Assembly: GCA_964398855.1 (NCBI GenBank)
Contig: CAYNOQ010000132.1
Coordinates: 1 to 5,248 of the forward strand
DNA from: Mariniphaga sp964398855
GTDB lineage: Bacteria; Bacteroidota; Bacteroidia; Bacteroidales; Prolixibacteraceae
Direction: 5' to 3'
Length of the DNA stretch: 5,248 bases
The translations under genes and the position numbers were made by a program. The notes below the pieces were generated by a model. That model was not told the origin of the DNA and searched no databases. It worked only from the letters and a program-made list of their open reading frames with translations. Below are positions 1 to 5,248 of the stretch, piece by piece; positions within the stretch are counted from its first letter, which is position 1; the number at the start of each line of letters is the position of its first letter.

Positions 1-62
1 ATTGAGAATTGAGAATTGAGAATTGAGAATTGAGAATTGAGAATTGAGAATTGAGAATTGAG
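1..62. repeat. Perfect 7-bp tandem repeat (ATTGAGA)n, about 8.9 copies
   Basis: Eight uninterrupted copies of ATTGAGA run from base 1, followed by a partial ATTGAG before the sequence changes at base 63. The array touches the window edge, so its true length is unknown. Related decamers GAGAATTGAG recur at 181-190 and 202-211, and a degenerate form lies near 395-409, so the motif is scattered through the same intergenic region. A 7-bp unit is not a multiple of three and no gene covers it, so it is non-coding here. Such arrays can change copy number by slippage; that is inference. Confidence 0.95.
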
Positions 63-114
63 GCTTTTAGTAAGTATCAAGATGAAGAAAAGTTGGTTCA
101 GCGCTCGTCCCTGT

Positions 115-147
115 CCCCCTTGGCGAAGGGGGAATGAAAGGGGGATT
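115..147. repeat. C/G-rich hairpin repeat (CCCCCTT-loop-AAGGGGG) plus GGGGGATT
   Basis: Bases 115-121 (CCCCCTT) are perfectly complementary to 126-132 (AAGGGGG) around a 4-base GGCG loop. A second G-run, GGGGGATT, follows at 140-147. The pattern of a C5 arm, a G5 arm and a further GGGGGATT resembles a short intergenic repeat seen in many environmental bacterial genomes; that resemblance is from memory. There is no T-tract directly after the stem, so I do not call it a terminator. Confidence 0.6.
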
Positions 148-168
148 GGTTTTTAATAGCTAAAAAAT

Positions 169-184
169 CAGCGAGAAACGGAGA
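169..184. repeat. Copy 1 of a 16-bp direct repeat
   Basis: CAGCGAGAAACGGAGA occurs identically at 169-184 and 381-396, about 212 bases apart. Both copies are followed by GAGAATTGAG-like sequence (exact after copy 1, degenerate after copy 2), so the repeated unit probably extends as an imperfect copy. The surrounding wording, AAATCAGCGAGAAAC after CTGCGAAAATCTGTGG, resembles a widespread intergenic repeat class. Confidence 0.75.
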
Positions 185-244
185 ATTGAGTAGGGAGTAG
201 TGAGAATTGAGATAAGAAAATTTTGTGAGACTTAGTGCCTTTGT

Positions 245-270
245 GCCTGCCTTTCGGTAGGCAGGCTTTT
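245..270 (+). repeat. GCCTGCCT/AGGCAGGC hairpin followed by T4
   Basis: Bases 245-252 pair perfectly with 259-266 (8-bp GC-rich stem) around a 6-base TTCGGT loop that contains TTCG, and TTTT follows at 267-270. The shape fits an intrinsic terminator. However, the hairpin is embedded in TTTGTGCC...TTTTGTGGC sequence, the complementary counterpart of the CACAGAG repeats further on. A repeat element that happens to be terminator-like is therefore the more likely reading. It could still stop transcription. Confidence 0.55.
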
Positions 271-296
271 GTGGCGGGAAATTAAAAGACAATTCA

Positions 297-334
297 CCAC
301 AGAGGACACAGAGAGGCACAGAGAGGCACAGAGA
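297..334. repeat. CACAGAG-type short tandem repeat
   Basis: CACAGAGAGG occurs twice in tandem at 307-316 and 317-326, followed by CACAGAGA at 327-334. A diverged lead-in, CCACAGAGGA, sits at 297-306. The motif looks like the 'ACCACAGAGGCACAGAGG' class of intergenic repeats found in many environmental bacteria and some archaea (recalled, not searched). TGTGG at 270-274 can pair with CCACA at 297-301, so this repeat and the preceding TTTTGTGGC may form one larger imperfect inverted repeat. Confidence 0.65.
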
Positions 335-380
335 AAAGATATGGTTGTTGGCTAAAAACTCTGCGAAAATCTGTGGAAAT

Positions 381-396
381 CAGCGAGAAACGGAGA
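381..396. repeat. Copy 2 of the 16-bp direct repeat
   Basis: This copy is identical to 169-184. It is preceded by CTGCGAAAATCTGTGGAAAT (361-380), which is not found before copy 1, so only the right part of the unit is shared. No target-site duplications or transposase gene are visible. Confidence 0.75.
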
Positions 397-403
397 GCTG
401 AGA

Positions 404-420
404 ATTAAGTTTCACTTAAT
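404..420. repeat. Short inverted repeat ATTAAGT-TTC-ACTTAAT
   Basis: Bases 404-410 are the exact reverse complement of 414-420 with a 3-base centre. It lies at the right edge of the repeat patchwork. It is AT-rich and short, so it may be chance; no function is assigned. Confidence 0.4.
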
Positions 421-470
421 CCTACATCGAAAGAAATTAAGATATCAGATTTTCTGACTTTTTCGTAGTT

Positions 471-513
471 AAAACCCGGAGAGCCAGTGTTGACTGCGCT
501 GCTTCGGGTTTTT
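471..513 (+). terminator. Long terminator-like hairpin with flanking A and T tracts
   Basis: AAAACCCG (471-478) pairs with CGGGTTTT (505-512). The stem continues inward with GAG (479-481) against CTT (502-504, one G-U pair), AGC (482-484) against GCT (498-500), and CAGT (485-488) against ACTG (493-496), closing on a GTTG loop. C497 and G501 are single-base bulges. A T-run follows, and the upstream A-run would make the structure work on either strand. A weak stem (445-448 with 454-457) followed by T5 at 459-463 lies just upstream. No gene in the window ends here; it probably serves a gene left of the window or a small transcript from 420-510. Confidence 0.6.
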
Positions 514-581
514 CTATGGAGGCAATCAATATTTTTTCAGAAATCTTTTCTCTGTTTTCCATCTGTTCAGAATGAAAATTA

Positions 582-589
582 TATATTCG
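582..589 (+). promoter_or_regulatory. Possible Bacteroidota-type -7 box for the aminopeptidase gene
   Basis: TATATTCG matches the TAnnTTTG -7 consensus of Bacteroidota with one change (TTCG for TTTG). The start codon at 615 is 25 bases downstream, which would give a leader of about 20 bases. No clear TTTG -33 element lies at the expected distance, so support is weak. The sequence between it and the start is A-rich, as is usual for this phylum. Confidence 0.35.
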
Positions 590-614
590 TGGGCAGTAGA
601 TAAAATAATAAATT

Positions 615-2003
615 ATGTTTGATAAAGAGATTTACACAAATCGCAGAAAAAAGCTCAAAAGTAAATTTAGTAGTGGATTGGCGTTGTTTTTAGGTAACGT
701 GGATTCACCGATGAATTATGCAGACAACACTTTTCATTTCAGGCAGGACAGCTCTTTTCTCTATTTTTTCGGACTGGATTTTCCGGGATTGGCAGCTATC
801 ATTGATTTTGATAGCGGAAATGAGATAATCTTCGGCAACGATGTGGATATTGACGACATTATCTGGATGGGACCGCAGGTTTCGATTCGCGAAAATGCTG
901 CCAAAGCCGGTATCGTTCAAACCGATTCCCTCGCCGGTCTGAACACATATATTTCGGAAGCAATCAGGCAAGGCAGAAAAATTCATTTTTTGCCGCCTTA
1001 CCGTGCAGAAAACAAGATGTGGCTCGAACGGCTGACCGCTATTTCATCCCGGCGCATCGGCGAGTATGCTTCTGTGGAATTGATTCGAGCTGTAGTTGAA
1101 TTGCGCTCCGTGAAGGAACCTGTGGAGATAGAAGAAATTAAAAAAGCGTGTGCAACGGGTTATGAGATGCATGTTGCCGCAATGAAACTTGCCCGCCCTG
1201 GCGTTTGGGAGCAGTATATTGCCGGAGTTGTTGAAGGAATTGCAGTCTCGGGAGGCGGTATGGTTTCGTTTCCTGTAATTTTATCGCAGAACGGCGAAAC
1301 TTTGCACAATCACGACCACTCGCAGATTTTGCAGGAGGGACGGCTGATGCTGATGGATGCCGGTGCAGAATCGGCAATGCACTACGCTTCGGACTTTACC
1401 CGTACAGTGCCGGTCGGAGGAAAATTTTCTCAAAAACAGCGTGAAATTTATGAAATTGTGCTGGCAGCAAACAACAGGGCAACGGAGCTTGCCCGCCCGG
1501 GAGTTACCTATAAGTCCGTTCATCTCGCAGCAAGTGAGGTAATTGCTTCCGGTTTGAAAGAACTTGGACTGATGAGGGGAGATATGAAGGAAGCGGTTGC
1601 AAATGGTGCTCATGCGCTCTTCTTTCCGCATGGGCTGGGGCACATGATGGGGCTTGATGTGCATGATATGGAAGATTTGGGGCAGATATATGTGGGATTT
1701 GATGAGGAGACCCGTCCGTCGGCTCAGTTCGGAACGGCATCACTGCGGATGGGACGCCGGTTAGAACCGGGATTTGTTGTTACCAATGAACCGGGAGTAT
1801 ATTTTATTCCGGCGCTTATAGAACAGTGGGAAAAAGAAAAAATCAATGCAGCGTTCATCAATTTTGAAAAGGTGAAAAGCTATCTTGATTTTGGAGGTAT
1901 CCGGTTAGAAGACAATCTGCTGATTACGGAAACGGGAAGTGAGGTTTTAGGCACGCGCGTACCCGTTGAACCTGATGAAGTGCAGCAAATTGTTTCAGGT
2001 TAA
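615..2003 (+). CDS. pepP: Xaa-Pro aminopeptidase (aminopeptidase P, peptidase family M24B)
   Basis: This 462-residue cytosolic metalloprotease is predicted to remove the N-terminal residue from peptides with proline in second place, contributing to peptide turnover. Residues about 3-130 form the AMP_N domain and about 170-450 the pita-bread catalytic domain. All five expected metal ligands are visible: Asp248 (LMDAGAE), Asp260 (SDFTRT), His343 (HGLGHMMGLDVHD), Glu392 (NEPGVYF) and Glu432 (GGIRLED). His231, His339 and His350 match the substrate-side histidines of the E. coli enzyme. Glu392 and Glu432 are 40 residues apart, against 23 in E. coli PepP, because of an extra loop at about 398-426 that I recognise from Bacteroidota homologues. 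There is no signal peptide. In-frame TAA codons just upstream (606-611) make ATG615 the first possible start. The gene is complete and converges with the next one, sharing TTAA at 2000-2003. Confidence 0.95.
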   Translation: MFDKEIYTNRRKKLKSKFSSGLALFLGNVDSPMNYADNTFHFRQDSSFLYFFGLDFPGLAAIIDFDSGNEIIFGNDVDIDDIIWMGPQVSIRENAAKAGIVQTDSLAGLNTYISEAIRQGRKIHFLPPYRAENKMWLERLTAISSRRIGEYASVELIRAVVELRSVKEPVEIEEIKKACATGYEMHVAAMKLARPGVWEQYIAGVVEGIAVSGGGMVSFPVILSQNGETLHNHDHSQILQEGRLMLMDAGAESAMHYASDFTRTVPVGGKFSQKQREIYEIVLAANNRATELARPGVTYKSVHLAASEVIASGLKELGLMRGDMKEAVANGAHALFFPHGLGHMMGLDVHDMEDLGQIYVGFDEETRPSAQFGTASLRMGRRLEPGFVVTNEPGVYFIPALIEQWEKEKINAAFINFEKVKSYLDFGGIRLEDNLLITETGSEVLGTRVPVEPDEVQQIVSG

Positions 2004-2437
2004 ACTGATTTTTCTCTTTTGGGCTTCAGAATCCGGTGATAGAAATAGTCCATTTCGTCCATGATTTCATCCCGGATATCACGGCATTTTTGTCTGATTT
2101 CATCCTTGTCTTGAGCATTTGTATAAGGGTTGTGAAAACCTAAGTGCATTTTTCGCTTAAATTTGACGGGCGGAATTCTCAGCTCTTCAACGGTGCCGTC
2201 GCCGACCGTTATCAGATAGTCGAATTCCATGTCATCAAACCGGCTGTAATGTTCCGGGATATGCGGCTCAAGATTTATCCCCTTTTCTGCCATCACTTCA
2301 ATGGCGATGTCGCTGATGTGGTCTGACGGAAAAATTCCTGCGGAATAGATTTCCAGGTTGCCGCCGTAGCTTCTCAGGATTGCTTCTGCCATCTGACTCC
2401 TGCACGAATTCTGGTTGCTCAGGAAAAAAATTTTCAT
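2000..2437 (-). CDS. ArsC / low-molecular-weight phosphatase-fold protein, predicted catalytically impaired
   Basis: The 145 residues align along their full length with thioredoxin-coupled arsenate reductases and LMW tyrosine phosphatases: P-loop and NSCRSQMAE at 7-18, YSAG at 31-34, DYLITV at 73-78, and HLGFHNPY at 98-105 followed by an acidic helix. An automatic annotation would probably read 'arsenate reductase' or 'protein-tyrosine phosphatase'. However, the C-x5-R motif reads Ser7-Asn-Gln-Asn-Ser-Cys12-Arg13: the nucleophilic Cys is Ser (AGC, 2417-2419). The position of the resolving Cys82 of S. aureus pI258 ArsC is Gly79, there is no Cys89 equivalent, and the general-acid Asp before Pro is Asn103. 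Only Cys12 and Cys118 remain. I infer a phosphate- or arsenate-binding pseudo-enzyme. The ATG directly precedes the first beta strand and has an A-rich leader. The frame is intact and of normal length, so this is not an obvious pseudogene. Confidence 0.85.
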   Translation of the reverse strand: MKIFFLSNQNSCRSQMAEAILRSYGGNLEIYSAGIFPSDHISDIAIEVMAEKGINLEPHIPEHYSRFDDMEFDYLITVGDGTVEELRIPPVKFKRKMHLGFHNPYTNAQDKDEIRQKCRDIRDEIMDEMDYFYHRILKPKREKSV

Positions 2438-2674
2438 TTTATTGATTGTTTTAGACTTTTTAAAACTATTTTTTTCAGTTATTGGCTGAATTACCTTTTG
2501 CTAAATTAATGATTTTAAAAATGAAATAAAATACATTTTGCTGAAAATTAAACTTTTACAAATGTTATTCAGCATATATTTTGAGAATATGTTAACTTCA
2601 AAACTGAATTTGACAGCTTAGCCATTTGTAATAACTGGAAAGAAAAAACAAAAAATGAAATTTTGTTCTCAAAT

Positions 2675-2689
2675 AGATTTTCAAAATCT
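2675..2689. promoter_or_regulatory. 15-bp palindrome AGATTTTCAAAATCT at the -33 element
   Basis: Two perfect 7-base arms (2675-2681 and 2683-2689) flank a single central C. The right arm runs into the candidate -33 TTTG. This is the size and position of a possible operator, but the sequence is AT-rich and a chance palindrome is possible. Confidence 0.3.
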
Positions 2690-2720
2690 TTGAGTATTAC
2701 CATGCAATTCCCTATTTTCG
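2689..2720 (+). promoter_or_regulatory. Candidate Bacteroidota promoter (TTTG-N20-TATTTTCG) for the DUF349 gene
   Basis: TTTG at 2689-2692 and TATTTTCG at 2713-2720 are separated by 20 bases, the spacing expected for the primary Bacteroidota sigma factor's -33 and -7 elements. The -7 box differs from TAnnTTTG by one base, the same TTCG variant seen upstream of the aminopeptidase gene. Transcription would begin near 2725, leaving a leader of about 50 bases before ATG2777. Confidence 0.5.
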
Positions 2721-2733
2721 TAGCGTGAATTGC
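2704..2733. promoter_or_regulatory. Inverted repeat GCAATTC-N16-GAATTGC flanking the -7 box
   Basis: The 7-base arms at 2704-2710 and 2727-2733 are exact reverse complements. The 16-base gap contains the whole candidate -7 element (2713-2720), and the arms are 23 bases apart centre to centre. A dimeric repressor bound here would cover the promoter. The likely start site lies inside the repeat, so it would not act as an RNA hairpin in that transcript. The operator role is inference. Confidence 0.35.
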
Positions 2734-2744
2734 TATTTATGCAC

Positions 2745-2761
2745 ACCATAACTTTTATGGT
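2745..2761 (+). other. Small leader hairpin 15 bases before the DUF349 start
   Basis: ACCATA (2745-2750) pairs with TATGGT (2756-2761) around a 5-base ACTTT loop, followed by a short T/A-rich stretch to the start codon. The 6-bp stem is weak. It could affect translation initiation or be incidental. Confidence 0.25.
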
Positions 2762-2776
2762 TTTAAATTTTAACAG

Positions 2777-3475
2777 ATGGAACCTGAAAAACTTAATAAC
2801 CCGCAGGGGTTAGAGCATGCGCAGAATGACGGGACGGAGGCGCCCGGAAATTCTTCTGATTCAACAGAGCAAAAGGAACAAACCGGTGAGGCGTTGCAGC
2901 CTGAGGTTGAAAACCTGAAAGACTCTGATGAAAATATGGATAGCCGGCAGGAAGATGCCGCAAAAACTGAAATGCCGGAAGAAAATGATCCGGCTGTGCA
3001 AAATGAAACTTCTGATACTGAAGAAGTATTGCCTGACAGTGTAGAGAGTGATGTAGAGAGCGGGAGTGATATTCCTGCTGAATCTGCCGATGACGTAGCA
3101 GAACAGCTCACTGAAGCTAAAAAAACCGACAATGCCGAAACTGAATTATCAGTTGACACTTCCGAAGCAGCAATGAGCAGTGAAGAGGAAAAACCGGCAC
3201 CTGATGAAGATATTGCCGCTGAGGCTTCTGAACAAAGCGCTGAGGAGAGCTCTTCTTCCGGAAATGAAGAAGTGCCTGCTGAAGCAGAGGGGCAGGAAGA
3301 TCCGGTAGCAGAAGAAATTCCTGAACAACAGGAGGCGGAAATTGAGCCGGAAGTGAAAACTGCCGAAGAAGAATTTCGGGAAACTGAACAGGATGTTGTT
3401 AAAGACGATGATAAAAAGGATGCTGATGAAGAAAAGGACGGGAAGAAGGAGCCTAAGGTTCAGGAGAAAAAAGAG
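2777..3475 (+). other. Coding segment for the acidic, aromatic-free N-terminal region
   Basis: These codons specify residues 1-233 of the DUF349 protein. The translation is dominated by Glu, Asp, Ser, Ala, Pro and Gln, with only two Arg (57 and 201) and a single aromatic residue (Phe200). It turns Lys-rich at about 213-234, just before the folded part. The purine-rich codon use (GAA, GAT, GAG) makes the opposite strand read as a long Ser-rich open frame, which is a shadow and not a gene. Confidence 0.8.
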
Positions 3476-5206
3476 AAAATTGATTATTCAAAGCTGAGTC
3501 AGATTGAATTGGTCAATACACTCCGGGAAGTGCTGGACACTAACGGAGACCGCGACATTAAAAATGAAGTGGAGGCTATTAAGGCAGCATTCTATCGGCT
3601 TGTGAAGGAAGAAGAGGAAGAGAGCAAAAAACAATTTATAGAAGATGGCGGCGAGGAAGACGATTTTGTGGCAGAAGACAGTCCTTATGAACAGGATATT
3701 AAGGATTTGTTGAAGCAATATCGCCAGATCAGACATGAATACAACAAAAAGCTTGAAGAGGAAAAAGAGATAAATCTTCAGCTGAAATATGATATTATTG
3801 AGGAGATAAAAGGATTGGTGCACACGGAGGAGTCCATCAACAAAACGTTTCAGGATTTCAGAAACCTGCAGCAGCACTGGCGCGAAATCGGTTTGGTACC
3901 TCAGGCAAAAATGAAGGATTTATGGGATACCTACCATTTTCATGTAGAGAATTTTTATGACTACATAAAAATCAACAAGGAGCTTCGCGATATAGACTTG
4001 AAAAAGAATCTTGAAATTAAAATCAGACTTTGCGAGCAGGCTGAAGAACTGCTGCTTGAGCCTCATGTGCTGAAAGCATTCAAACAGCTTCAGAAATTGC
4101 ACGATCGTTGGCGCGAAGTTGGTCCCGTGCCCCGTGAAAACAAGGATGATATATGGGAACGTTTTAAAGTATCCACAACCAAAATCAATAAAAAGCATCA
4201 GCAGTATTTTGAAGTCCGGAAAGAGGAGCAAAAGAAGAATCTTGAAGCCAAACAGGCGCTGTGTGAACAGGTAGAAGAGATAAATAAACTGGAAATAACA
4301 ACTCCGAAAGAGTGGGGCGATAAATCAAAGGAGATTATCAAACTGCAAAAAGTTTGGAAAACCATTGGTTTTGCTTCGCCTAAAGATAACAATCGGATTT
4401 ACAGACGCTTCCGTGAAGGATGCGATAAGTTTTTCACTGCAAGGCGTGATTTTTATGCCAAAAACAAAGAGTTAGAGCAGCACAACCTGGAGATGAAAAC
4501 CGAGCTTTGCATGCAGGCTGAAGCGCTAAAGGACAGCGAGGACTGGCACAAAACAACACAAGACCTGATAAACATTCAGAGGCAGTGGAAGGAGATAGGC
4601 CCGATTCCGCGCAAGCATTCAACTGCGCTCTGGAAACGGTTCAGGTCTGCCTGTGATCATTTCTTTGAAAAAAAATCGGAACATTTTCTAAATATCAATT
4701 CAGAGCAAAAAGATAATCTCAAAGAGAAGGAAGAGTTAATCCGCGAAGTGCAAAATTTCAAATCTACCGGTGATGCAGACGAGAATCTCAGCATGCTTAA
4801 AGATTTTCAGCGGCGCTGGGCTGAAATCGGACATGTTCCGATTAACCAAAAAGACGAAATTCAAAAGCAGTTCAGGGTGGGCATTGATAGGCTGTTTGAT
4901 ACGCTCAAAATTGACCAGTCGAAGCGCGAACTGCTCAGATTCAAATCGAAAATGGTCTCTTTTTCTGAGTCGCCGCACGGAATGAATAAAATGCGAATGG
5001 AGCGCGAGTGGCATGTGAACAAACTGAAACAGCTTGAAAATGATCTGATACTTTTAGATAACAATATCGGTTTCTTCACGAAATCGAAAAATGCCGAAGT
5101 GCTGATTCAGGACGTTAAACGGAAAATTGAGCAGACTAAAGAAAAAATTGAGTCACTCAAAGAAAAAATCCAGATGATTGACAGCATGGATCAATCGGAA
5201 GAGTAA
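2777..5206 (+). CDS. DUF349 repeat-containing protein with acidic disordered N-terminus
   Basis: This 809-residue protein is predicted to be soluble and cytosolic; its function is unknown. Residues 1-233 are a Glu/Asp/Ser/Ala/Pro-rich, apparently disordered segment with no Phe, Tyr, Trp or Cys before Phe200. A short conserved segment follows at 234-276 (DYSKLSQIELVNTLREV...AAFYRLVKEE). Five DUF349 repeats start at Asn333, 411, 488, 570 and 647, each with an NLxxK opening and a W-x-x-I/V-G signature (Trp368, 444, 527, 604 and 681). A C-terminal coiled coil at about 745-803 carries DNNIGFF (761-767), which I recognise from Bacteroidota members of the family. ATG2777 is the first possible start because an in-frame TAA lies at 2771-2773. 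There is no signal peptide, membrane segment or enzyme motif. The gene is divergent from the ArsC-like gene and has no operon partner in view. Confidence 0.9.
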   Translation: MEPEKLNNPQGLEHAQNDGTEAPGNSSDSTEQKEQTGEALQPEVENLKDSDENMDSRQEDAAKTEMPEENDPAVQNETSDTEEVLPDSVESDVESGSDIPAESADDVAEQLTEAKKTDNAETELSVDTSEAAMSSEEEKPAPDEDIAAEASEQSAEESSSSGNEEVPAEAEGQEDPVAEEIPEQQEAEIEPEVKTAEEEFRETEQDVVKDDDKKDADEEKDGKKEPKVQEKKEKIDYSKLSQIELVNTLREVLDTNGDRDIKNEVEAIKAAFYRLVKEEEEESKKQFIEDGGEEDDFVAEDSPYEQDIKDLLKQYRQIRHEYNKKLEEEKEINLQLKYDIIEEIKGLVHTEESINKTFQDFRNLQQHWREIGLVPQAKMKDLWDTYHFHVENFYDYIKINKELRDIDLKKNLEIKIRLCEQAEELLLEPHVLKAFKQLQKLHDRWREVGPVPRENKDDIWERFKVSTTKINKKHQQYFEVRKEEQKKNLEAKQALCEQVEEINKLEITTPKEWGDKSKEIIKLQKVWKTIGFASPKDNNRIYRRFREGCDKFFTARRDFYAKNKELEQHNLEMKTELCMQAEALKDSEDWHKTTQDLINIQRQWKEIGPIPRKHSTALWKRFRSACDHFFEKKSEHFLNINSEQKDNLKEKEELIREVQNFKSTGDADENLSMLKDFQRRWAEIGHVPINQKDEIQKQFRVGIDRLFDTLKIDQSKRELLRFKSKMVSFSESPHGMNKMRMEREWHVNKLKQLENDLILLDNNIGFFTKSKNAEVLIQDVKRKIEQTKEKIESLKEKIQMIDSMDQSEE
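3773..4912 (+). repeat. Five DUF349 protein repeats of about 77 residues
   Basis: Residues 333-712 contain five homologous units whose NLxxK openings are 78, 77, 82 and 77 residues apart. The Trp of each W-[RKA]-[ET]-[IV]-G signature lies 33-39 residues further on. Units 2-4 share a Cys nine positions into the unit (Cys419, Cys496, Cys578; LCEQ/LCMQ). Units 3 and 4 share a second Cys before Asp (Cys549, Cys578+48 = Cys626). Unit 3 is the most diverged: GFASPKD replaces G-x-[VI]-P, and it has a short insertion. Confidence 0.85.
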
Positions 5207-5248
5207 GCTTTCTTGAGTTTTTGAAATTTTCTGTTGGAGAAACCTGCG
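5207..5248. other. Short intergenic tail at the window edge
   Basis: No gene start or convincing terminator is visible. TTTCT (5228-5232) and AGAAA (5238-5242) can pair but form only an AT-rich 5-bp stem with no T-tract after it. The terminator of the DUF349 gene probably lies beyond the window. Confidence 0.5.

Larger units (their letters stand above)
1..614. other. Gene-free, repeat-rich intergenic region
   Basis: No coding region is supported. The open frame on the minus strand at 98-319 is built almost entirely from repeat units and resembles no protein family I recognise. Bases 1-420 hold at least four short repeat types: the heptamer array, a CCCCCTT/AAGGGGG hairpin, a GCCTGCC hairpin and CACAGAG-type repeats, plus a duplicated 16-mer. 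Bases 421-614 are more ordinary AT-rich sequence with a terminator-like hairpin and a possible promoter for the aminopeptidase gene. The gene to the left lies outside the window. Confidence 0.8.
2438..2776. other. AT-rich divergent intergenic region
   Basis: These 339 bases separate two divergently transcribed genes. No open frame of more than about a dozen codons is credible. The right third holds the candidate promoter and inverted repeats for the DUF349 gene. For the minus-strand gene I found no convincing TAnnTTTG box; the closest minus-strand octamers, one mismatch away, are AACATTTG (2559-2566) and TCTATTTG (2670-2677). Confidence 0.7.

Overview
The window most likely comes from an environmental, AT-leaning member of the Bacteroidota. 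Four things point there. The aminopeptidase P has the longer loop seen in Bacteroidota homologues. The DUF349 protein has an acidic N-terminus and a C-terminal 'DNNIGFF' segment typical of that phylum. The candidate promoters resemble the TTTG / TAnnTTTG class rather than sigma70 boxes. The gene starts have A-rich leaders instead of strong Shine-Dalgarno sites. All three genes stop with TAA. The phylum assignment is inference from family knowledge; no marker gene is present.

Layout. Bases 1-614 hold no credible gene. Bases 1-420 are a patchwork of short intergenic repeats: a perfect heptamer tandem array at the left edge, C/G-rich and GCCTGCC hairpins, CACAGAG-type repeats and a duplicated 16-mer. 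A long terminator-like hairpin (471-513) and a possible promoter (582-589) follow. Bases 615-2003 (+) encode a complete aminopeptidase P (M24B). It converges with bases 2000-2437 (-), an ArsC/low-molecular-weight phosphatase-fold protein; the two genes share a TTAA that supplies both stop codons. Bases 2438-2776 are an AT-rich divergent intergenic region with a candidate promoter and two inverted repeats. Bases 2777-5206 (+) encode a complete 809-residue DUF349 repeat protein with an acidic, apparently disordered N-terminal third. The last 42 bases show nothing identifiable.

How the genes relate. Each is transcribed separately: convergent, then divergent. The layout gives no evidence for a shared pathway. 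The aminopeptidase is a housekeeping peptide-turnover enzyme with all expected metal ligands. The DUF349 protein is a conserved protein of unknown function.

The most notable observation is in the ArsC/LMW-PTP-like gene. Its P-loop keeps the arginine but has serine in place of the nucleophilic cysteine. The partner cysteines of arsenate reductases and the general-acid aspartate are also absent. This suggests a phosphate-binding pseudo-enzyme rather than a working phosphatase or arsenate reductase.
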